From Chloroflexota bacterium (GTDB lineage Bacteria; Chloroflexota; Anaerolineae; CG2-30-64-16), in contig VGOD01000022.1 of assembly GCA_016876015.1 (NCBI GenBank), forward strand, positions 1-41,404: a stretch of DNA of 41,404 nt, written 5' to 3'. A model generated the notes under the pieces. The model was not told where the DNA came from. It did no database searches and was given only the letters and a program-made list of their open reading frames with translations. How positions within the stretch are numbered: position 1 is the first letter of the stretch; each line of letters starts with the position of its first letter. Below are positions 1-6,612 of this stretch, one piece after another. A program made the position numbers and the translations under genes.

Positions 1-2
1 GC

Positions 3-614
3 GGCCACACCGAGTTGGTTCTGATGCGGGGTCATGGGGTTTATGAACGGCTGGGCGCGACCCTGGACGACGCGGCCGGCGAGGCGTTCGACAAAGTGGC
101 GCGGCTGCTCGGATTAGGCTTTCCGGGCGGGCCAGCGATTCAACGCATTGCGGAGGGCGGCGATCCCACGGCCTTCGACTTCCCGCGTGGCCTCACAACC
201 CAACCGGAACACCGTTTCAACTTCAGCTTCAGTGGTCTGAAAACTGCGGTCTTACGGCAGGTGCGTGAACTTGCCGGCGGCGATCAGCCTGCTGACCTGA
301 CGACCGAGGTCCGCCGCGACCTGGCGGCCAGCTTTCAGGCGGCGGTGGTGGATGTGTTGGTAGCCAAGACAGCCGACGCTGCGCGGGCGTTCGGCGTGGC
401 GCGGGTGTGCGTGTGCGGGGGCGTGGCCGCCAATCGCGCGTTACGCGTTGCCGTAGCTGAGCGGCTACCCGTGGCGGTCTCCATCCCGCCGTTCTTCCTG
501 TGCACCGACAATGCGGCGATGATCGGCGCGGCGGGACGCTACCGGCTGCTGACCGACGGCCCGACCGCGCTCGATTTCGACGTGGAGCCGAATTGGGGGT
601 TGGTAACTTGGTAA
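3..614 (+). CDS. tsaD: tRNA N6-adenosine threonylcarbamoyltransferase TsaD, 3' part
   Basis: This is the C-terminal about 203 residues of TsaD (Kae1/YgjD family), the ASKHA-fold enzyme that transfers the threonylcarbamoyl group to A37 of ANN-decoding tRNAs. The frame is open from the window edge with GHTELVLM, followed by the family signatures LDDAAGEAFDKVARLLGL, FSFSGLKTAV, CVCGGVAANRAL and the metal-binding-type FLCTDNAAMIGAAG. The 5' half, including the HxxxH metal motif, lies outside the window. The last codons (LVTW and the TAA stop) fall in an octamer-repetitive tract starting at 598, so the natural end may have been replaced by repeat sequence. The gene faces the ThrRS-editing-domain gene convergently. 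The identification is firm; only the true C-terminus is uncertain. Confidence 0.95.
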   Translation, partial: GHTELVLMRGHGVYERLGATLDDAAGEAFDKVARLLGLGFPGGPAIQRIAEGGDPTAFDFPRGLTTQPEHRFNFSFSGLKTAVLRQVRELAGGDQPADLTTEVRRDLAASFQAAVVDVLVAKTADAARAFGVARVCVCGGVAANRALRVAVAERLPVAVSIPPFFLCTDNAAMIGAAGRYRLLTDGPTALDFDVEPNWGLVTW

Positions 615-690
615 ATCGGTGGATTAGTGGGCGCCGAACCGGGAATACACCAATGTACCAACTCCTAATCTACCAATGTACCAATCTACA
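598..690. repeat. Inverted pair of octamer arrays between tsaD and the ThrRS-editing gene
   Basis: Plus-strand units GGTTGGTA, ACTTGGTA, AATCGGTG and GATTAGTG run from 598 to 629. Units of the ACCAATGT/ACCAATCT type (one of them 7 nt) run from 649 to 690 and are the reverse complement of the first type. The tsaD stop (TAA, 612-614) and the stop of the convergent gene (TAG, 688-686) both lie inside the units. The two arrays could pair as a bidirectional, terminator-like hairpin. Confidence 0.7.
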
Positions 691-1096
691 GTTCTTTCCA
701 CACCTTCCCCAGACTCTCCCCGTACACGCCTAACTCCCATTCGTTGAAATAGCCGAAGGGAGTAACGCGCACGTCGTAGCCGGTGGCGCGGAGGCGGTCG
801 GCCAGCTCGGTCATGAACACGGCCGCGAATTCCGGTTCGGCGTTCTCGCCGCCCAGGTGGGTGAACGAGTGCAGCACAACCCGCTTGAGATCGCGCTTGT
901 TCGCCAGCCACTTGACGTTTTTCAGCGTCTTACGAAACACGTCATCCCGATCGGCCGCGTCCTTCGCCTCTACGTGCATGAAGACCACCACCGCGTCGGC
1001 GACTTGATCTTCGCTTTCGATGTCCTCCACACCCTCGAGGGTCTTCGAGAAGGACTTCCACCAGAAACGTTTGGCCATAAACATGAGCAGACGCAT
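686..1096 (-). CDS. Stand-alone archaeal-type threonyl-tRNA synthetase editing domain protein
   Basis: This 136-residue protein matches the N-terminal editing domain of archaeal ThrRS (tRNA-Thr_ED, a DTD-like fold that hydrolyses Ser mis-attached to tRNA-Thr), with no synthetase attached. Visible hallmarks are a strand-rich start (MRLLMFMAKRFWW), VVVFMHVE, KRVVLHSFTHLGGE and VTPFGYFNEWELGVYGESL. The archaeal PFG(W/Y)YK motif reads PFGYFNEW, so the usual Lys is Asn, while the His of the (A/T)HL motif is kept. ATG at 1096 was chosen over the longer upstream reading because GAGG sits 8 nt upstream and the domain starts there. A role in proofreading mischarged tRNA, or a divergent ligand role, is inference. 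The stop codon lies in an octamer array shared with tsaD. Confidence 0.8.
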   Translation of the reverse strand: MRLLMFMAKRFWWKSFSKTLEGVEDIESEDQVADAVVVFMHVEAKDAADRDDVFRKTLKNVKWLANKRDLKRVVLHSFTHLGGENAEPEFAAVFMTELADRLRATGYDVRVTPFGYFNEWELGVYGESLGKVWKEL

Positions 1097-1142
1097 GGAG
1101 TACCTCGGAATGGCGAATCGGGCGGATGGAGCGAATCCTGTA

Positions 1143-1171
1143 TTGCTCATTCCGCCGTTGTATGCTATGAT
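1143..1171 (+). promoter_or_regulatory. Promoter for the PIN toxin-antitoxin pair
   Basis: TTGCTC (1143-1148) and TATGAT (1166-1171) are separated by exactly 17 nt. They lie 25 nt upstream of the antitoxin ATG, with AAGGAGGG between. An imperfect inverted repeat (GAGCGAAT/ATTGCTC, 1132-1148) overlaps the -35 and could be an operator. Confidence 0.55.
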
Positions 1172-1195
1172 CGTATTGGGAAGGAGGGAACGAGA

Positions 1196-1597
1196 ATGTT
1201 GACAGGAATCACGGTTGACAGTCAACGCGTGAGCATTCCCGTAGAGATGCTCGGTGACGGCGAAGGGATGGCCGTGCTCACCCTGGCCCGGGGAGCTTAC
1301 TTGATCATGCGTTCCGATCTGCTGGCGACTTATCCGCGCCAACGCCTGGTGGAATTCAGCCGGATGGCGCAGACCCTGGAACGCCTGCTTCCTGGTGTCA
1401 ACGGATCGTTTACACCGCGCAAGCGGCGAGCCTTGCAAGAGCTGCATCAGCAAGGGTATCCGGTTTCTGACGGTTCGGAGTATGGTCTGCGGGCTATGGT
1501 CAAGCCGGGAATCAGCTTGGAGCAGGTCTGGGAAGAGCTATCCACGCTGGAAGGATCTCTGTCCCATGAGGTGCTCGCCGAACGGGAAGAACGGTAA
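1196..1597 (+). CDS. Putative antitoxin of a PIN-toxin pair (unrecognised family)
   Basis: This 133-residue protein matches no family I recognise. It is placed as an antitoxin because its TAA overlaps the ATG of a PIN-domain toxin by one base (TAATG). That arrangement couples translation, with the antitoxin first. The N-terminal half looks beta-rich (ITVDSQRVSIPVEML, GMAVLTLARGAYLIMRSDLL). The C-terminal half is helical and charged (SRMAQTLERLLP, PGISLEQVWEELSTLEGSL), as expected of a toxin-wrapping tail. No clear RHH or AbrB motif is visible. ATG 1196 is fixed by AAGGAGGG at 1181-1188 and a good promoter. Function is inferred from position only. Confidence 0.65.
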   Translation: MLTGITVDSQRVSIPVEMLGDGEGMAVLTLARGAYLIMRSDLLATYPRQRLVEFSRMAQTLERLLPGVNGSFTPRKRRALQELHQQGYPVSDGSEYGLRAMVKPGISLEQVWEELSTLEGSLSHEVLAEREER

Positions 1598-2037
1598 TGC
1601 TTTTCTACTTCTTCGACACCAGCGCCCTCGTCAAGCGATACCACCGGGAGTCTGGCTCTGATCGGGTCAACGCCATTTTTGACGACCAGGACAACGTGCT
1701 GATCGTCTCCGAGTTGGCGATCGTCGAGGTGGCCTCGGCCCTGCAGCGCAAGCTAAACCGAGGTGAGATCGCTGTGCAGGCGATGAACGATGCCTTGGCC
1801 CAGTTCGACAACGCGGTGCTGAATGACCTCATCGTGACCGGTTTCCGTAGCGGCTTCATCCAGCAAGCCAGGGACCTGGTGCGGCAGCATGGTCTCAGGA
1901 CATTGGATGCCCTGCAATTGACGGCCACGTTGGAGTTCAGAGCATTGGCGCCGGTATTCGTTTGCGCAGACGAGAGGTTGTGCCGGGCTGCGAGCAGTGT
2001 GGGACTTGCGGTTCTGAATCCAGAAGCTACTCCCTGA
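1597..2037 (+). CDS. vapC: PIN-domain ribonuclease toxin (VapC family)
   Basis: This 146-residue PIN domain is a VapC-type metal-dependent RNase. Acidic-site landmarks are FFDTSALVKRY near residues 5-15, the helix segment SELAIVEVASALQ with the conserved Glu, LRTLDALQLTATL with the third acidic residue, and VFVCADERLCRAA near the end. Length and order fit the family. The start overlaps the stop of the upstream putative antitoxin by one base. The product presumably cleaves RNA when released from that partner; the target cannot be read from sequence. Confidence 0.9.
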   Translation: MLFYFFDTSALVKRYHRESGSDRVNAIFDDQDNVLIVSELAIVEVASALQRKLNRGEIAVQAMNDALAQFDNAVLNDLIVTGFRSGFIQQARDLVRQHGLRTLDALQLTATLEFRALAPVFVCADERLCRAASSVGLAVLNPEATP

Positions 2038-2041
2038 AAAC

Positions 2042-2112
2042 AGAGTAACTGGTGAGATAATCAAACGACAGCGCCCCGCCCGCCGCGCACGGGACGAGGT
2101 GCTGCTTTTCAC
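2042..2112 (+). repeat. Direct repeat copy 1 flanking the DUF433/DUF5615 module
   Basis: The segment starts with a GAGTAAC half-site, followed by AGCGCC...CGGGACGAGGTGCT (about 2072-2105). It matches, in the same orientation, the segment at 3031-3111 on the other side of the cassette. The core is about 40 nt with roughly eight mismatches and retains a stem-forming AGCGCC/GGTGCT pair. Confidence 0.55.
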
Positions 2113-2474
2113 CAGCGATAGCGATTGAGCGACCAAAACCCGCGAGCGATAGTGACGCCCGTGCTCTCCAGATTGGCTATCGCTTGCACGATCTGGCGGT
2201 AGCTCATGTCTCTGGTCGGGTCGTTGTCCTGGTACATGACGAGGATGCCAAAGTGGTCAGGATCGTGGTCGTGCAGTTCCTTGAAGTCTCTCGGATTGAA
2301 GGTAAGGATAGCACGCTCGGCTGCTTTGGCGTGGGCAAAGTGAACCACATCATCTGCACTGGTGAGCGGGGGATGCGCGTCGGCGGGAACCTCGACGTCG
2401 TGACCAGCCTCGATCAGCAACCTCCTCAGTTCGTGGGAGAAGGCACAGTCATCCAGATACAATGCGAGGCTCAA
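2109..2474 (-). CDS. DUF5615 PIN-like protein, probable toxin
   Basis: This is a 121-residue DUF5615-type protein (PIN-like fold, Mut7-C related). Motifs are LYLDDCAFSHELRRLLIEAGHDV at the start, then SADDVVHFAHAKAAERAILTFNPRDF, matching the family's acidic DD..A...R..LT.N..DF pattern. I take TTG at 2474 as the start: GGAG lies 6 nt upstream and the domain begins directly with SLALYLDD, while the longer ATG reading adds a basic tail overlapping the upstream gene. With this start it still overlaps the end of the DUF433 gene by 26 nt. DUF433-DUF5615 pairs are widespread and behave in context like TA modules; RNase activity is inferred. Confidence 0.85.
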   Translation of the reverse strand: MSLALYLDDCAFSHELRRLLIEAGHDVEVPADAHPPLTSADDVVHFAHAKAAERAILTFNPRDFKELHDHDPDHFGILVMYQDNDPTRDMSYRQIVQAIANLESTGVTIARGFWSLNRYRW

Positions 2475-2994
2475 GTTCAACTCCGTGGGAGAGCAGGTAT
2501 TGTTTTTCCTCCTCTGCTTCGCTCTCGATGAGCTCGCAGTGCGTCTGGTAGTAGGCAAGGGCCTCTAACACCTGTTCCACCGGCAAGTTCATGTCCGCGG
2601 CCGCCTGCTCAGCGCTTAATTCGTTGGCGCGCATCTTGTACACCAACTGCCCCACTGTCATGTTGCACCCTTGCAGATAAAGCTGCTTTCGCCCCTTCTC
2701 TGGGCGCGCGACCAGGTACTGATAGTGCCGAAAGATCAACGGCGCCACCGCCGGCACACTCAGCTCCTTGAACTTGTCCAACCGGTTCAGCCCTTCCGGC
2801 TCGACACTGACGATGCGCCGGTTTGCCAGCATCTCATCCACGATCCAGAGAAACGTGCCATACGCCTGCTGCAGCAAATCGGCCCGCGAGCGCGCTGCCA
2901 GGCGTCTCTGCAGAAGCTCCAGTTGGGTGGCCTCGGCAGCACTCAGGTCTACCTGCACGCGCACTTTGTCCCGCTGTTTTGTATCCAGTGACAT
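2449..2994 (-). CDS. DUF433-containing protein, probable antitoxin of the DUF5615 pair
   Basis: This 181-residue protein has a helical N-terminal region resembling an RHH-type DNA-binding segment (VRVQVDLSAAEATQLELLQRRL, residues about 11-32). The C-terminal DUF433-like helices read NMTVGQLVYKMRANELSAEQAAADMNLPVEQVLEALAYY. It overlaps the downstream DUF5615 gene by 26 nt. Two ATGs are adjacent (2997, 2994); the second is preferred because GGAGG is only 3 nt from the first but 6 nt from the second. The promoter has a strong inverted repeat flanking the -10, consistent with autorepression. A relative of this gene, broken by a stop, lies at 26766-27341. Confidence 0.8.
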   Translation of the reverse strand: MSLDTKQRDKVRVQVDLSAAEATQLELLQRRLAARSRADLLQQAYGTFLWIVDEMLANRRIVSVEPEGLNRLDKFKELSVPAVAPLIFRHYQYLVARPEKGRKQLYLQGCNMTVGQLVYKMRANELSAEQAAADMNLPVEQVLEALAYYQTHCELIESEAEEEKQYLLSHGVELEPRIVSG

Positions 2995-3005
2995 CATCTA
3001 CCTCC

Positions 3006-3044
3006 GGTTACTCCGATTATATGGCAAAATGGAGTAACCGTCAA
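3006..3044 (-). promoter_or_regulatory. Promoter and operator of the DUF433/DUF5615 pair
   Basis: On the minus strand, TTGACG (3044-3039), a 17-nt spacer and a perfect TATAAT (3021-3016) precede the DUF433 gene. A perfect 9-bp inverted repeat, GGTTACTCC (3006-3014) and GGAGTAACC (3031-3039), brackets the -10 with a 16-nt spacer. The arms touch the edges of the polymerase footprint, as expected for a self-repressing antitoxin. Confidence 0.75.
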
Positions 3045-3111
3045 AGAGCGGAGCGGTCAGACGAAAGCGCCTTGCCTACCGCGCCCGGGACGAGGCGCTA
3101 CTGTTGTTCGC
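3031..3111 (+). repeat. Direct repeat copy 2 flanking the DUF433/DUF5615 module
   Basis: Starts with the right operator arm GGAGTAACC. It then holds AGCGCC...CGGGACGAGGCGCT (3069-3102), with a 7-bp stem AGCGCCT/AGGCGCT. It is homologous to 2042-2112 in the same orientation. Confidence 0.55.
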
Positions 3112-3192
3112 GTCAGGTGGATGGAACGAATCCCGTTCGGTCAATCCATCGGATGTTCTGTGTTCTTACTACAAGGCTAGAAGTAGTAACGA

Positions 3193-3444
3193 TCACTGAT
3201 CGGTTGCTGGCAGGCGTACCGCAGTAATGGTGCGGGAGAGCGACTCGCTACCGCCGAACGTTTGGGCCAGCGTTTCCAGGCCGTCCACGAGTTTTTCTTC
3301 CCGGCTGCTACGCAGGGCGTTCATCGCGGCGGTGGTCTCTGCAAACGTCAGGCGGCCCTGATCATAGAGAAACACTGCCAGGTCTGCGGAGTCGACCACC
3401 TTGAGACCCTGCGCCTTGGCGAAACGGAAGCCAGCCCCTCGCCC
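3193..3444 (-). pseudogene. Probable PIN-domain toxin relic (C-terminal part)
   Basis: A short reading frame encodes GFRFAKAQGLKVVDSADLAV followed by FLYDQGRLTFAETTAAMNAL. This resembles the C-terminal strand-helix portion of PIN toxins (A...GL.VV.S.D....L...G.L). It has no proper start: an in-frame TGA lies just upstream, where the MBL gene ends. From GTG at 3399 it could still give a 68-residue peptide. I read it as a truncated toxin remnant in the TA island; a small functional protein is not excluded. Confidence 0.4.
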
Positions 3445-4329
3445 TCACCTCGCTGTCTTCACCCACATCCGCTTGCCGTCGCTCACCACCTCGATCCGCC
3501 CCTGTTGATCGGTGCGGTAGACCTGCACGCCGGCCAGGCGCTTGAGCACTTCTGGGCTGGGGTGACCGAAAGTGTTCTCGGCGCCCACCTGGATCACCGC
3601 GACGCGCGGGGCCACCGCCGCGACGAAACGCGCTGAGGTCGCGCCCTGACTGCCGTGATGCCCCACTTTCAGCACGTCGGCGCGCAATAGCAGGCCGGCC
3701 GCCAGCATGTCTGCTTCGGCTTCCGCCTCCGCGTCGGCCGTCAGCAGCAGGCTCGTCGCGCCATAGTCCAGCCGGAGCACGGTCGAGTTGTTGTTATCAT
3801 CGGAGGTTGTGCCCTTCAGCGGCCGCGTCCCAGGATTGAGCACGGTCAGGGTCAGGTCGCCGATCGGCAGACTCATGCCGCGTTGGGCAAAGGTGCGGCG
3901 GATGCCGGCCGCCGCCAACCGTGCGCGCCACGGCGCGGCTTCGGCGGCCGCCTCCGATTGCGCGGCGTCGAGCACCTGAACGACCTGGTAACGATCGAGC
4001 AGTGGGATCAGCCCCGTGATGTGATCGCCGTCGGGGTGCGTGAGAATCACCAGATCGAGGGTGCGATCCCAAAAGGGCAGGATGTCGCCCAGCTCATAGA
4101 GCAGCGCGGTGGGGCTTGGCCCGCCGTCTACCATGATCTGGCGACCATCGGGCGATTGGATCAGCATGGCATCCCCCTGGCCCACCTCCAGGAAGTAGAC
4201 GTGCAGCCGGCCATCGGGCAGGCCCCGCAACGCCAGCCATGCCATCGCGGCCACGGCAGCCAGCGCGCCGATCCATCGCCAGCCGGCAAGCTGCGCCCGC
4301 AGCCAGTTTGTCGCGGCCTGTGCTTTCAT
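3445..4329 (-). CDS. ComEC/Rec2-like metallo-beta-lactamase-fold hydrolase, membrane-anchored
   Basis: This 294-residue protein has one N-terminal hydrophobic segment (WRWIGALAAVAAMAWLALRG, about residues 15-34). The MBL hydrolase that follows is of the ComEC C-terminal type: LHVYFLEVGQGDAMLIQSPD, then the metal motif THPDGDH, then KVGHHGSQGATS and the late FGHPSPEVL. The ComEC channel domain is absent, so it is a stand-alone extracytoplasmic nuclease- or phosphoesterase-like enzyme. No natural-competence genes are adjacent. ATG 4329 is preferred over the longer reading because it begins MKAQ before the membrane segment and a TAGTAT -10 lies 8 nt upstream, which suggests a leaderless or nearly leaderless mRNA. 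Divergent from the reductase gene. Confidence 0.85.
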   Translation of the reverse strand: MKAQAATNWLRAQLAGWRWIGALAAVAAMAWLALRGLPDGRLHVYFLEVGQGDAMLIQSPDGRQIMVDGGPSPTALLYELGDILPFWDRTLDLVILTHPDGDHITGLIPLLDRYQVVQVLDAAQSEAAAEAAPWRARLAAAGIRRTFAQRGMSLPIGDLTLTVLNPGTRPLKGTTSDDNNNSTVLRLDYGATSLLLTADAEAEAEADMLAAGLLLRADVLKVGHHGSQGATSARFVAAVAPRVAVIQVGAENTFGHPSPEVLKRLAGVQVYRTDQQGRIEVVSDGKRMWVKTAR

Positions 4330-4331
4330 GA

Positions 4332-4343
4332 TGTGGTATACTA
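4332..4343 (+). promoter_or_regulatory. Extended -10 for the Grx-TrxR gene, overlapping a divergent -10
   Basis: TGTGGTATACT (4332-4342) is an extended -10 (TG-n-TATACT) about 60 nt upstream of ATG 4403. The same bases read on the minus strand give TAGTAT for the MBL gene, so the two -10 elements overlap. The core TGTGG(T/C)ATA(A/C)T recurs at three other promoters in the window. Confidence 0.6.
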
Positions 4344-4402
4344 TGCCTGCCAGCGGTCTTTTGTCAAGAGTCGCATGGGCCGCAAATTCAAGGAGGCAAA
4401 CC

Positions 4403-5596
4403 ATGACGGAAAGAAATCCACAGATCATCGTCTATGGCACCACCTGGTGCCCTGATTGCCGGCGCTCCAAGCAGTTCCTGGGCGAGCACCGCATCCAGTA
4501 CGTGTGGGTGGACATCGAGCAGGATGAGACAGCCATGGCCGAAGTGCAGCGCATCAACGACGGTCTGCGCGTCGTGCCGACTATTGTTTTTGCCGACGGG
4601 GATGTCCTGGTCGAGCCGAGCAACGATGAGTTGGGCGCCAAGCTCGGTCTCGTTACCTCAGCAAAACAAGATTTTTACGACGTGATCATCGTCGGCGGCG
4701 GGCCGGCCGGCCTGACCGCAGCCATCTACACTGCGCGCGAAGGTCTGGGGACCCTGATCCTGGAGAAAGGCACTGCCGGCGGACAGATCGGCGACACGCA
4801 GATGCTCGACAACTTCCCCGGCTTCGACGAAGGGATCCCCGGCCTGGAGTTGGCGCGACGGTTGACAGCCCAGGCGCAACGGTTTGGCGTCGAGATCGTG
4901 CAGGGCGCGGCCGTGGCGGGCGTGAACCGCGACGGCCGCTACGTCTGCGTCAAGACGGCCGACGGTCGCGAACATGGCGCGCGCGCGGCGCTCATCGCCA
5001 CCGGGTCACGCTATCGCCGGCTGGATGTGCCGGGCGAGAAGGAGCTGATCGGTTCGGCCATTCATTTCTGCGCGGTGTGCGATGGCCCGTTCTACAAAGG
5101 CAAGGATGTGCTGGTGGTCGGCGGCGGCAACAGCGGTTTCCAGGAAGGTCTATTCCTCAGCCGCTACGCCAAGACCGTTACGATCGTCGAGTTCTTGCCC
5201 CAGGTGCGCGCCAGCAAACTGCTGCAAGAGAAGGTTGCGGGCCAGCCGGGCATGCGCGTGGTCACCAATCATGCCATCCAGACGTTTCGCGGCGAGCGCG
5301 GCAAGCTGAAGGGGGTCGAAGTGCTCGATCGCGCTACCGATGAGGTGAAGAGCTGGGCCGCGGACGGCGTCTTCGTATTCATCGGCCTCAGCCCCAACAG
5401 TGAGTTCCTGCCGGCCGAGGTCCAGCGCGATCGTTGGGGCTTCATCGTCACCGGCAGCAATCTCGAGACCACGCTGCCGGCCGTCTTTGCGGCCGGCGAC
5501 GTGCGCGCTGGCAGCACCAAACAGGCAGCCGCGGCCGCGGGCGAGGGCGCGACCGCCGCGCTGATGATCCGAGAGCATCTCCACAGTCACGCGTAG
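4403..5596 (+). CDS. trxB: Glutaredoxin-thioredoxin reductase fusion
   Basis: This 397-residue fusion begins with a glutaredoxin/NrdH-like domain (residues about 1-85, active site TTWCPDCRRSKQF, cis-Pro segment RVVPTIVFADG). A complete low-molecular-weight thioredoxin reductase follows: FAD-binding VIIVGGGPAGLTAAIY, redox pair in HFCAVCDGPFYKG, NADPH-binding VLVVGGGNSGFQEG, and C-terminal FAD motif TTLPAVFAAGDVRAGSTKQ. Linking the reductase to its thiol partner makes a self-contained NADPH-to-disulfide relay. ATG 4403 has AGGAGG 6 nt upstream (4391-4396), better than any earlier in-frame start. Substrates are unknown; it stands alone, divergent from the MBL hydrolase. Confidence 0.93.
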   Translation: MTERNPQIIVYGTTWCPDCRRSKQFLGEHRIQYVWVDIEQDETAMAEVQRINDGLRVVPTIVFADGDVLVEPSNDELGAKLGLVTSAKQDFYDVIIVGGGPAGLTAAIYTAREGLGTLILEKGTAGGQIGDTQMLDNFPGFDEGIPGLELARRLTAQAQRFGVEIVQGAAVAGVNRDGRYVCVKTADGREHGARAALIATGSRYRRLDVPGEKELIGSAIHFCAVCDGPFYKGKDVLVVGGGNSGFQEGLFLSRYAKTVTIVEFLPQVRASKLLQEKVAGQPGMRVVTNHAIQTFRGERGKLKGVEVLDRATDEVKSWAADGVFVFIGLSPNSEFLPAEVQRDRWGFIVTGSNLETTLPAVFAAGDVRAGSTKQAAAAAGEGATAALMIREHLHSHA

Positions 5597-5696
5597 TGTG
5601 GCAGAGGACAAGTCGCTCATGTCACGGCCGGCGCCATGATGGATGAAAAAGCATCTGCGCTCGGCCGCATCCCATTCACAGAAAGGACACACTCCC

Positions 5697-6518
5697 ATGA
5701 AGATTCTGATCGCAGCCGATATGGAAGGCATCACCGGGGTCGTTGACAGCGACCACACCGATTCAACCCATGCGGAGTACGGCCGCTTTCGGCGGTTGAT
5801 GACCGGCGACGTGAACGCGGCGATTCGCGGCGCGTTCGATGGCGGCGCCAACGAGGTGATCGTCAGCGATGGACATGGCCACGGCGCCAACATCCTGATC
5901 GAGGAGCTCGATGGCCGCGGCCGGCTCAACTCTGGCACGCCGCGGCCCTATTCGATGATCGAAGGGATTGATGCTGGCGTGGATGGCGTCCTTCTGATCG
6001 GTTACCACGCCCGCGTGGGCACGTCGAACGCCATCCTGGATCACACCTGGTCGGGCGCCCGCGTGGCCGGCGTGTGGCTGAACGAGCAGCCCATGGGAGA
6101 GATCGGCGTCAACGCGGCTGTGTGCGGCCACTTCCGCGCGCCGGTGCTGATGATCTCCGGCGATCAGTCGGCCTGCGCCGAGGCCAACGCCCTGTTGGGG
6201 GCCATCGAGATGGTGGTGGTCAAACAGGCCAAAGGGCGGATGGCCGCCGAATGCCTGCCGCCCGAAGTGACGCAAGAGAAAATCCGCAAGGCAGCCAAGC
6301 GGGCGGTCAAACGCCTGGCCGCAGGCGACGCGCCACGACCGTTTCGGATGGATCCGCCTCTCACTGTCGCGGTGGAGTTCGTCCGTTCGGAGATGGCCGA
6401 CGCCGCGGCCATCCTGCCCGGCGCTACCCGGCCCGACGGCAAGCGCGTCGAATTCGTGGCCGCGGATATGCCGACCGCCTACCGCGCGTTTCGCGCGCTG
6501 GTGGGATTGGCTGGTTGA
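5697..6518 (+). CDS. M55-family D-aminopeptidase (DppA-like)
   Basis: This 273-residue protein is of the zinc peptidase family M55 (B. subtilis DppA type), which releases N-terminal D-residues from peptides such as cell-wall fragments. Signatures are ADMEGITGVVD (Asp and Glu metal ligands), EVIVSDGHGHG, VLLIGYHARVG, and later PVLMISGDQSACAEA. The length is normal for the family. The start has GAAAGGA about 9 nt upstream. The stretch from 5597 to 5696 shows no gene. No dipeptide transporter is adjacent. Confidence 0.92.
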   Translation: MKILIAADMEGITGVVDSDHTDSTHAEYGRFRRLMTGDVNAAIRGAFDGGANEVIVSDGHGHGANILIEELDGRGRLNSGTPRPYSMIEGIDAGVDGVLLIGYHARVGTSNAILDHTWSGARVAGVWLNEQPMGEIGVNAAVCGHFRAPVLMISGDQSACAEANALLGAIEMVVVKQAKGRMAAECLPPEVTQEKIRKAAKRAVKRLAAGDAPRPFRMDPPLTVAVEFVRSEMADAAAILPGATRPDGKRVEFVAADMPTAYRAFRALVGLAG

Positions 6519-6561
6519 GGATCGGGCGAGCACGGTATGTGAACAAAGTGCATACAAAGAT

Positions 6562-6590
6562 TTGACATGGATTCAAGGGTGTGCTAGACT
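6562..6590 (+). promoter_or_regulatory. Near-consensus promoter for the TIGR01777 epimerase gene
   Basis: Perfect TTGACA (6562-6567), 17-nt spacer, TAGACT (6585-6590) with a TGc extension. It lies 22 nt upstream of the ATG, with AAGGAGAG in the leader. Confidence 0.75.
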
Positions 6591-6612
6591 GCATCCCGGA
6601 AAGGAGAGCGAC

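Noticed and set aside
624..911. 95-codon frame antisense within the ThrRS-editing gene
   Set aside because: Arg/Gly-rich shadow frame; the domain match lies in the other minus-strand frame.
2072..3102. T-box remnants: the flanking repeats contain CTCGTCCC on the minus strand, like the trpS terminator arm
   Set aside because: No AGGGTGG core, specifier region or synthetase gene accompanies them; the resemblance is limited to a GC-rich stem.
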